Source of the DNA: Serripes groenlandicus
Taxonomy: Eukaryota; Mollusca; Bivalvia; Cardiida; Cardiidae
Length of the DNA: 64,000 nucleotides
NCBI GenBank assembly: GCA_031761405.1
Contig: JASEVX010000013.1
Coordinates: 35,038,260 to 35,102,259, forward strand
Direction of reading: 5' to 3'
Shown in pieces: positions 55,580-64,000 of the stretch. How positions within the stretch are numbered: position 1 is the first letter of the stretch; every line of letters begins with the position of its first letter. Position numbers and translations under genes: made by a program. Below the pieces are notes generated by a model. That model searched no databases and was not told the DNA's origin. It saw only the letters and a program-made list of their open reading frames with translations.

Positions 55580-56034
55580 CATTACTAATTACAGATTAAA
55601 TTTGTCTAATGTTTGTGGATTTAAATGTAGTTTTTTTTTATTTCTTCATGTGCAAAGAAATATTGCGGCTTCTTTTTGATGCTTTGCATCACACATTCGT
55701 CTTGCTACTTAACTGGGATAAATGAAAAGGGGAACCTTATTTAAAGGGGTCTGTATTATCAGTATGTAGTGTTAACTGTTTTGAACATTCAGACAGACGA
55801 TATCATGGTAAGTAGATTAAAAAGATCTGTAGCGTAAAATAAAACGTGTACTATTGGAAACTGTATGTACAAGTTAAAGACAAATCCACATTACGGTAAG
55901 ACGTTTTGTCTGTCTTTTACCTGTCCCTTTATCTTTCTTTCTCTCTCTCTCTCTCTTTATTTTATTTCTTCTACCTTAGACTCGTTTGCTTTTAGAAACA
56001 ACAAATGAAAATATAAACGTGTCAATGAAACGGC
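55580..56034. other. No gene recognised; contains a (CT)n tract
   Basis: A TCTTTCTCTCTCTCTCTCTC tract lies at about 55936-55957. TTTTTGATGCTTTGCATCA (about 55673-55692) is similar to the inverted GATGCAAAGCATCAA at about 61917-61931. No coding sequence. Confidence 0.5.
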
Positions 56035-56232
56035 GAGCACCATTTCAGCTGCTTGATTAATGCGTCAAGCGTCGTTCACCAGTGGGCTAAAGTAGTCTAT
56101 TTTGCGTGAAGTACTGTTGTGGGAAAGCAAGGAAACACGTGGGTCGGTGTATTTGTTCCCTGATATGACTGAACAGTTGTTGGAGACTGCGTTAAATACC
56201 ATTCAATCAATCAATCAATCAACCAACCAATA
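56035..56232 (+). mobile_element. SINE family A, 3' fragment
   Basis: TCGTTCACCAGTGGGCTAAA, GGGAAAGCAAGGAAACACGT and the CATTCAATCAATCAATCAACC tail match the body and tail of the 6.06 kb copy; the tRNA head is missing. Confidence 0.65.
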
Positions 56233-56787
56233 TAAGTTAATTATTTTTTGTCGACCTTTCATTATGATATAGCTTTATTTGTTTATATTTCCTGTATATT
56301 TCTGTTGTCATATGACCATGTAAAACTGATATAACTATGATGGATTCTTTTTACCTTAACGCAAAACTGTCAAGTTTTCATTTAAAAGAAATATATGCCA
56401 ATATAAACATAGTAATAGCAATTTTATTTACTTATCAGTAACGTGGTGGCGACAGGATAATGTGCAGGAGTAATAATCGCATCTTATAAGTGACTTGTTA
56501 AATGAAAGTAGTGTTGAAATAACTTGAACACTGATTCCAAAATACATATTTCAGTACACTGCGCTCGAAATGAGGTAGACACTGTAACTTCGTGAATGTT
56601 TGTATTACCCACGCTATGTATAAACATGTGGTGAGAAAATTATATTTTAAATTTAATTAAAACACGTGTACACGAATTAATTTTTTCAAGTAATAGTGAA
56701 TTGATAATTTGCACACAACCTACGTTGTGCATACAATACTTTCTGAGTTATATAGCAGGTTTTTTGCGCAAGGAAATAAGGTTAATT

Positions 56788-59190
56788 AGCTCGACTATTC
56801 AGAGAACATGGAAGCTATTCTACTCTCCCTGGCGTCGACGTCGGCGTCACACCTTGATTAACGATTGAGTATGTAAAAACATATGTACATATACATATAT
56901 AACATATATACACTTACAAGCACAACATTGAAAAGTTTACACATTTTGATCTAAATATATTTTCTCTAAATTTTAATACATTCACATATGAAGGTAAGTT
57001 TACTCGAGTTGGATTCATGCTAATGTAATGCAAAAGTAAATATTCTGGGAAAAGGAGAATAAGCCTTTCATCAAATTCACGTTTCACCACAGCACTCAAG
57101 TTATACATATTCATACATATTATACAGAGTTTATCAACCTTGCGTCTGTAGATCATAAAACAAATGAGAGAAACTCAGCAAAAATGCGTCCTCGACCAGT
57201 GCGGATACAAGTCAGCCAGCGCATTTGCAAAGTCAGATCTGGCTCCACGCTGCTTTCCAATTATTTTTGAAGGAATAACATACTTCTTTGAAACTGCACT
57301 TAGTATTAAGCAAACGATATAAAAGGTATTCTGAACATCATTACGTTAGTGCTAAACAGTTTAATACATTTATATCAGTTAGGTAACTACTATGTTTTGT
57401 TGTTGCGTTTAATAAGAAGGTTGCAACTGATTTTATTATGGTTTCGTTTGTTGTTGACATTAAAATGTTGAACCTTTGCCTAGAAACACGTGAGAAAAAC
57501 TTCTTTGGGATATATTTCTCACGTAGTTTTGAATAAAACCACACTTTGCATAGTCTATTTACTCTTGGAATGTTAATACGCCAGTTTTTATTTCTAGCTC
57601 ATGACAAGAAGTTCTAAAATTAACATGTACAAATCTAAATGTTGATATATTAAGTACATCAAGATACGGCTCAAATTTAGAAGTAGATTTATATGTTTTA
57701 TAACATTCAAGTTTTGCTTTTTTATTTATAAACTCAGACAACTTTTGTAGAAAAATATCTTTCAATCTATTGACAAATAAGGTCATACAATGACGCTCAT
57801 TTCCAACATCATTGATTGGTCCATATGTATTTTAAATATGTTTGTTGCAGATGTATTGCATTGAAATATTCTACAATGCTTCCCAACTATCACACCTATG
57901 TAAATAATCAAGTTTGATAACTCTTTCCTACATTTATTGCAAGTTATTGCCCTTGTTTTACTTAGAAATTATGTTTAAAGTTTTACGTACAACTACATTA
58001 ATAGAACATATTTCAGGAACTACTTAATGCATTGCATTGTAACTTTATACAGCCCTACCCGACATGCATACCTATATACATTATTAAGATAACTCTATCA
58101 TGTAATTACTGCAAGTTATGGCCCTTTTTATACTTAAACATTATTGTTAAAGTGTTGCGTGCAGCTACATGAAAAGTCCATATCTTAGTAAATATTTGAT
58201 GCATTGCATTAAAACTTCATACAACCCTTTCCACTCACCAAGCTTATGTCAACAATTAAAAGTACGCAAATTATGGCCATGTTCTACTTAACAATTCTGG
58301 TTAATGTTTTGAGTGCAAATATATCAAGATTCCCTATCGCAATAACTACTTGAAGCATTGGATTGAAACTTTATACAATTCTGTTCAACCATCATACCCA
58401 TATACACACTGAAGTAAGATTACACTATCCTACATATAATATATATTATGGCCATGTTTTACTTAGACATTCTGGTTAAAGATTATGCGTGCAACTACAT
58501 TAAGAGTCCATATATCAGTAACTACTTGATGCATTGCATCGAAACTCTATACAACCCTTCCCAACCATCACACCTATGTTAATATTTAAATAAGAGAACA
58601 CATTCCTGTAGTGTATGCAAGTTATGTCCCTTTTTCGACTTAGACATTCTGGTTAAAGATTTGCGTGCAACTAAATGAACAGTCCATATCTTAGTAGCTA
58701 CTTGATGCATTGCATTAAAACTTCATACAACCATCACACCTATGTCAACAATAAGGAACGATAACTCTATCCAGCATGTAATGCAAATTATGGCATTTCT
58801 GTACTTAAAAAATCTGGTTAAAGTGTTGCGTGCAACTATATTAAAAGACTCAACTATCCCACCTTTACACACAATTAAGTAAGATAACTATATCCTGCAT
58901 ATAATGTAATAGCCCTTTTTTACTTAGAAATTCTCGTAAAATGTGTGTGTATAACTTCATCTAGAGTCAAGATCTTAGTAACTACTAAGTGCATTGCATT
59001 GGAACTTTATACAACCCCTTCCAACCCCTTCTATGTAAATAATCAAGTTATATAACTCTATCCTGCGTGTAATGCTGATTATCACGCTTAAATAAATTCT
59101 GGTTAATGTGTTGCACGCAACTACGTAAGGGTCTATATCTCAGTAACTTATAAGCGGTAGAATAGTCGAATGCGCTGTCTTCGGACAGGT
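56788..59190. repeat. ~2.4 kb repeat region with ~155-170 bp tandem units and short inverted ends
   Basis: Left mark AGCTCGACTATTCAGAGAAC, then CTGGCGTCGACGTCGGCGTC; right mark GAATAGTCGAATGCGCTGTC near 59163. From 57830 to 59150 about eight loose units share ACTACTTGATGCATTGCATT, TATACAACCCTTCCCAACCA, AACTCTATCCTGC, GTTATGGCCCTTTTT and ATTCTGGTTAAAG. The part 56880-57830 does not match the unit and may be an insertion. This resembles a common bivalve repeat family as I remember it. No genes. Confidence 0.6.
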
Positions 59191-59414
59191 CTTGTTACAA
59201 ATTAAAGTCGATCCAAAGTCAATATTATGTACATCAGATATCTTGACACCTCTTGTGCGTAAAGGTTTCTTTTTTTTAATTTAAAGGTCAGCATCTAGTT
59301 TATAGTGTTAAGCAACACATTTACGTAATTTCCATGAATTAAAACAATCTGGTGTGAGTTACATGAACACTTTAAAATAAGGTTTAGTGCGTATACAAGT
59401 CATTATTAATTACA

Positions 59415-59940
59415 AAGGTAAATGATAAAGGTGCTTACAATGAATGGTGTTACCGTGAACACCTTTAACATCAGTCAGGGGTATCCTTACTATATAGATA
59501 ACACGGGCAATACATTGTATACGTATTCTGACAGTCAGCATAAGTTGAGCCATGGTTCGCTGTTTGACTCGTATACTAACGTATTGATTTGTGGAAGAGA
59601 GTCCAACAATATACACGTGGTGAACATTGACGGTATCCGACACAAGATTCTTCTGACCGGTGATGATGGCGTGTACAATCCTAACTGTTTGGCTCACAGA
59701 CACAGTGATAACAATCTAGTTATCGGACAGTCTTATAGATCCGACTCACTTTTGTCATTTACAATCACATGTAAGTAAATAGAATACACGACTGTTCAGA
59801 GTGATGGTACTAGACAAAGGATTATCATTACATCTAACGGCAACTTGAAGGAACAGAATAGAAGAGAACATATATTTTATTTCCAACGAAAGCATAAATA
59901 GCTCATCGTTGATAAACTATACATACATAAATGGTAAGGG
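59415..59940 (+). pseudogene. Truncated copy of the TRIM/NHL-like gene 3' end
   Basis: Reads IKVLTMNGVTVNTFNISQG, then DNTGNTLYTYSDSQ and GDDGVYNPNCLAHRHSDNN, the same order as 47715-48120 in the longer pseudogene. About 30 codons present in that copy (LAVNSSGDITLVCT and neighbours) are deleted here. The stop after TITCK and later frame loss show it is not functional. The beginning of the gene is absent. Confidence 0.7.
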
Positions 59941-60204
59941 CAATCAAATAAATTAAAAACAGTCATTAATTAGGTATATTTCAGATTAATATTCATAGTG
60001 TATAAATAAATAAATAGTCGCACACATATACATACAATGTGCTACTTTTAAACAGATAGTTGTCTTCATTGTCTGGCTTACTGACCCAGTGATACCACTT
60101 TGGTTGTAAGACACTTTTATGAATCAATTCCGGCCCAGATAGAATAAACGACCGTTCCTGCATCAGAAATCGTCTAATAATTAACACTTACTCACATACA
60201 ATGT

Positions 60205-60273
60205 GTCAATAAAAGTGCAACACTTTAGTATAAATCGTCTGATGAAGATGCGTCTCAAATTGGGAAAAGGGTA
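60205..60273. mobile_element. Family P repeat, right end fragment
   Basis: AAATCGTCTGATGAAGATGCG followed by CAAATTGGGAAAAGGGTAAAG. Confidence 0.4.
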
Positions 60274-60559
60274 AAGTAATAGAAATCTGCTTAATGGACC
60301 ATTGATATATTAAATTCACGTCTTGCCTTCAATTAGTAGAGAGAATGCACGAACGTTCATACATTGCAATCAATCTGTATTGATGCCTCCAATTGTATCG
60401 ACGCTTTATTGTATATGGATACAATTGAGGATATATTTAAGATTATGGACCGAACAAAGCTATATATTGTTTCATAGACTACGCATTAGTAGTAAATACA
60501 ATGAAGAAGTTTACTTATTGGTATACGATGTTGGATTATATTGGATTATATACGCGCAT

Positions 60560-61260
60560 TAATGTAAACTCATCTTGATCTAGATTTTTTGATTAGCATT
60601 AATTTAATGTTATTCAAATGAGAGCAATGGATATACAAGAACATAATAAACTTCAAGAATCGGGGATATCAATTGAAAAAGTCCAGCAGGGTAAGCGTTA
60701 CATGGCCCTGTTAGGAGGAAATGAATCTTATAGCAAGATACAAACAGTGAAGACTCGGAAAAGTTCATTTAAAATGCCGAATTTGTTAACTCTAGATACG
60801 ATAGCACAGACAAATTGACCAGAACGATTATCTCCTTTAATTGAAGGTCAACGGTCAAGGTCAGCGTGACCTAATGTGTGTACGCTACACGCTGTTCACC
60901 AATGTTGCGTACGCCTACATCATTTGGTAACTGTATATGAATGGTATATATTTGTTTTTGATTGTTTTAAGTTTTTAGTCGCTTAAAATCATTATTCAGA
61001 TATTTCACGGGGTTTACTTGGGAAGTTACCACACTACTGGTCCATTTATCCGGACACCAGCCAGTCAATCGTAATGCTAACACTGCAAACCTGAGCGTCA
61101 AGGAGGTCAGCTATTAATACCATTGTTAATGTCTTTTGTATGATAAGTACGGGATTGAAGAAGCGACCTTCCGCACTGAGGCGAACGCTCTACCACTACA
61201 CAATCGATGCTGTCGAAATGGTACAGGAGAAACGAAACGGATACGGTTAGGCGGTTTTAC
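60560..61260. repeat. Segmental duplication, non-coding part, copy 2 (paired with 49215-49840)
   Basis: Same landmark order as copy 1, including the degraded minus-strand SINE D (61010-61215). Here an extra stretch around 60650-60710 keeps a short frame open (60618-60818), which is not considered a gene. Confidence 0.75.
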
Positions 61261-61639
61261 AGACAGACAAGGAACAAACCTATAATCTGCATTGGAACTT
61301 TAAGTAGGAAACCGTATACACGAATAATGCATTACACGTTAGTTATTTAAGCGTATTAAACGAAAAAGCACAAAGCACTTGTCTTGTATTAAACAATCAT
61401 ATTTGAATTACCGGAAGAAATGGTTCTGTACCAGTTTGATGATTGGGTAAAACAGGAAATAAGTAAATACCAGCTCAACGGATGGACGCAATACTACCAT
61501 TATAGAAGTATTTGGTTTGACCTGACCACCAAGCTGATTAAAGCGCATATCTACTATTGAGTATCTGTATCGTTGTTAGACACTACCCCTTATTCTGCAC
61601 TATTATAATGCCACTGGTATAATCATCAGCTAAATATCA

Positions 61640-61780
61640 TAATGGGTATCGAACCCGAGACGGATGGCCGTTCTCTACACCATACTCCTGCTCGAGGATG
61701 TCATGTGAAGAGGGGCATATCCCAGCCAAATGATGGCGTCATGAATAAATGTCCTCTTGCAGTGATGTAACTAACGACGT
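61640..61780 (-). mobile_element. tRNA-derived SINE remnant
   Basis: GGGTATCGAACCCGAGACGG is a B-box complement on the minus strand. The neighbouring GAGGGGCATATCCCAGCC..CATGAATAAATGTCC resembles the SINE B core on the plus strand, so two remnants may overlap. Confidence 0.35.
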
Positions 61781-61796
61781 CAAATCGTTTAGCCAT

Positions 61797-61900
61797 TTCG
61801 AACGTGCAGCAGATGACTTTTGAAAGTATTTTGACAAAAGTGGATATTGCTCATAGAGAGCAATTTCTCCGTTTGCTAGAATGTGTTCAACTATATTAAA
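61797..61900. mobile_element. Family P repeat
   Basis: GTGCAGCAGATGACTTTTGAA, ATATTGCTCATAGAGAGCAATT and TTTGCTAGAATGTGTTCAA in family order. Confidence 0.55.
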
Positions 61901-62655
61901 TAACAAGAAGAATTTTGATGCAAAGCATCAAAGACGCCGCGCATATATTTTAAGCATGACTTAAAGGAAGCAGATGCAGTTCAGTACATTTAAATAACGT
62001 GTTAACAGACATAATGTAAATATTTCGAACAAGAAAGCCAAAGGTCCCTTTGTTTTAGACAATAAGACCAAGATGTGCCCACATTTCTCACCTGGCTACC
62101 ATAGCCTATAATAAAAGGTTACCAAGAGCAAGAAGGGTCAATTTTGACATAGGGATTAGACGTTTTGTATGATTCGATCAATGTGATATTTAGCATGATC
62201 AGTTTAGTCATGAAACGATAAGTTAAGTCCTGAAACCATTTGGTTTACAGTTTGCTTAACATTGACTGCAACTATAATGTGTCACACAAGCCCACTTTCT
62301 TAACTCTTAACCAATAAACGGTTTTAAATCTGCTCTAACTAGATCAATTAGAGAACAAAAGGTGCTTAAATATTATCATATATTTAGGTTTAATGCTTCT
62401 ATAATTTAGGTTTAATATAAGTTAAGTATGACACAAGCTTTGGAAGGGAGATCGGTGAGTCTATTCTCCTTCCAGTTTAGCAGAAGTATGATAACAACAA
62501 CGGAAGTATATAAACAAACAATACGATGTAATTTTAAAAAGTTTAAAGATATCTATGATCAAAATGAACCATTTATGAAATTAAAAGAAAAAGTTCACAT
62601 GTTAAGTCAACATATAGCAGGAATACAATGGTCTGAATGAACAAACTGTATGGGG
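61901..62655. other. No gene recognised
   Basis: Contains modules similar to the 32-34 kb repeat family (GCCAAAGGTCCCTTTG, CTGGCTACCATAGCCTATAA). The plus frame 62428-62640 has a start codon but no recognisable domain or neighbour support, so it is not called. Confidence 0.4.
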
Positions 62656-62875
62656 GAAACCTTTTAAGCTCAGACATACAACAGATTTTTATAAATAGGC
62701 AAAAACATCCCCAGAATGTTGGGGCCGTAAACCAAACTATTAAAAAAGCGTAGCCTATGAAGTTTGGGGAAAAGTGATTTTTTTTCCTGAGCTTTGATGA
62801 ACCGTGTCGTTAGGGCCGTAACTCGAACTTAAAAAAAGCCTGGCCTATAAAGTTGGGGAAAAGTTATACAAATAC
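62656..62875 (+). repeat. Two diverged ~115-bp tandem units
   Basis: TTGGGGCCGTAAACCAAACT..GCGTAGCCTATGAAG (about 62719) and TTAGGGCCGTAACTCGAACT..GCCTGGCCTATAAAG (about 62811), each followed by TTGGGGAAAAGT. Confidence 0.6.
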
Positions 62876-63595
62876 AAATTAAATGTGTCTAAAGATTTGT
62901 TATACCGGTAGAAGACATACGTATTTGGCATCTTGTTGTTTCTTAAATCAGTAAATACAATTTATTAAATCTTAAAAGTTGCTTTTTCAAACAGATTACA
63001 TCATTTTTCTTTACAATAATAATGTTGGTTGCTCCCTTTTCGATTACGTCACACCATGGTACAAAATTAAAACCTATCTCATACTGACGCCGTGCTTCCA
63101 CGCGGCGTCAACAATACTTTCATGTACATAGATCATCTAAACGTTTTCCTGTATGTCTGTAAAACCGTCAATTATAAAAGATTTTAAAAAGGAAAGGATT
63201 ACATAAAATAAAATCTTACCATAAACATTCACTTCAGACAAGTTACCTGACACAGGTATATGGATGGTTCTGTTAGCTGACACTATGACTCACTTTGTCG
63301 TATGTTGTGTGTTCGGACTATCATAGAATAAAAAAGGCAACCTGATATAGTTGTTAATTTGGATGGTCACTTCTGCGATTTCCACTTAGTTATTCAGTTA
63401 TATTGTGAAAACGAGAGGGGATACTTAAATACATCATTCGAATCACTTATACTACGGATGTATGTGATAAAAGAATCCACCTTTGGAACGAGAGACCAGC
63501 AATTGATACCAAGTCTTGTCATACCAACTAGTTAGAGATTTCCTCATATGAGCTCACGGTTACGGGTTTATATGTAGCACTAAGATCAATTTATC
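62876..63595. other. No gene recognised
   Basis: AT-rich DNA with a GACGCCG..CACGCGGCGTC short inverted pair near 63086-63109; nothing else identified. Confidence 0.4.
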
Positions 63596-63599
63596 GGTG

Positions 63600-63850
63600 T
63601 CAGGTGGTACTTATGAATCTGAACGAAACGCCGTGTTGTAATTGAAATACTGTTGAAAACGACGTACAGCTTCAATAAAACAAACAAGACCATTGACTAT
63701 AGATTACTAGTAACACGAGCGATTGATGGATATGATCTTAAGGAAACACAGTGTTGTAACTAAAATACTGTTGAAAACAGCTTAAAACAATATGTAGATA
63801 AACAAGCGCATTGGCCATGCATTACTATTATTACGAGAGAGACGAAGGGT
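63600..63850 (+). repeat. Two diverged ~120-bp tandem units
   Basis: Units share AAACGCCGTGTTGTAATTG / AAACACAGTGTTGTAACTA, AAATACTGTTGAAAAC, a run of AAACAAGACCATTG / AAACAAGCGCATTGG, and ATTACTA. Confidence 0.6.
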
Positions 63851-64000
63851 GTAATTGAACGAAGTGAAGGACTCTTCAACACACGGGGAATTTAACAGCA
63901 ACCACCTTGCTTCTATCAATCAGTCAATTGTTGTCAATAAACGTTTATTTTAGTTTACTTTAACCTGTATCTAGCTAATCGCGATGCTAGTATAACACTT

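Noticed and set aside
60618..60818. Small 66-residue protein gene
   Set aside because: Lies in the segmental duplication, and the paired copy at 49.3 kb does not keep the frame open.
62428..62640. Small 70-residue protein gene
   Set aside because: A reasonable open frame, but no recognised motif, no splice or promoter context and AT-rich composition; cannot be supported.

Overview
This window looks like AT-rich, gene-poor nuclear DNA from an animal, most likely a marine or freshwater bivalve mollusc. The pointers are split-repeat tyrosine-recombinase retrotransposons, tRNA-derived SINEs, many small inverted-repeat elements, ~160-230 bp mollusc-style tandem repeat families, and remnants of the B-box/NHL-type TRIM-like genes that are expanded in bivalves. 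The species assignment is inference. No intact host gene was recognised; what reads as protein is mobile-element coding sequence or pseudogene.

Layout. 1-20 kb: dispersed small elements, a degenerate minus-strand multi-copy gene (2.1-4.7 kb), a short GAA microsatellite, minisatellites, a tRNA-derived SINE, a 169-bp tandem repeat whose unit carries nuclear-receptor-like half-sites (8.7-9.7 kb), a 456-bp long-TIR element (12.3-12.7 kb), a dead threonine-rich mucin-like exon (14.65-15.1 kb) and two MITEs of one family (15.7 and 17.0 kb). 20.2-31.8 kb: an ~11.6 kb satellite of a 30-bp unit, with ~2.1 kb higher-order duplication and interrupted by inserts that each carry a long near-perfect hairpin. 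32-38 kb: diverged repeats, a minus-strand SINE and a 51-bp minisatellite.

38.26-45.98 kb: an apparently complete Ngaro-like YR retrotransposon (A1-ORFs-B1-A2-B2). It encodes an SGNH/GDSL-type hydrolase, a zinc-finger Gag, reverse transcriptase-RNase H and a tyrosine recombinase with its catalytic residues. Its repeats read as identical, suggesting a recent insertion. Gag would package RNA, RT-RH would make a circular cDNA, and the recombinase would integrate it through the split repeats; the hydrolase role is unknown.

46-64 kb: a broken TRIM/NHL-like gene (46.2-48.3 kb) whose 3' part and ~1.6 kb of downstream DNA recur at 59.4-61.3 kb (segmental duplication), a MITE nested in another inverted-repeat element (48.5-49.0 kb), a second degenerate YR retrotransposon (51.4-54.2 kb), a TIR element filled with a palindromic minisatellite (55.3 kb), and a ~2.4 kb repeat region (56.8-59.2 kb).

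All similarities were read by eye; percent identities, database matches and transcription were not measured.
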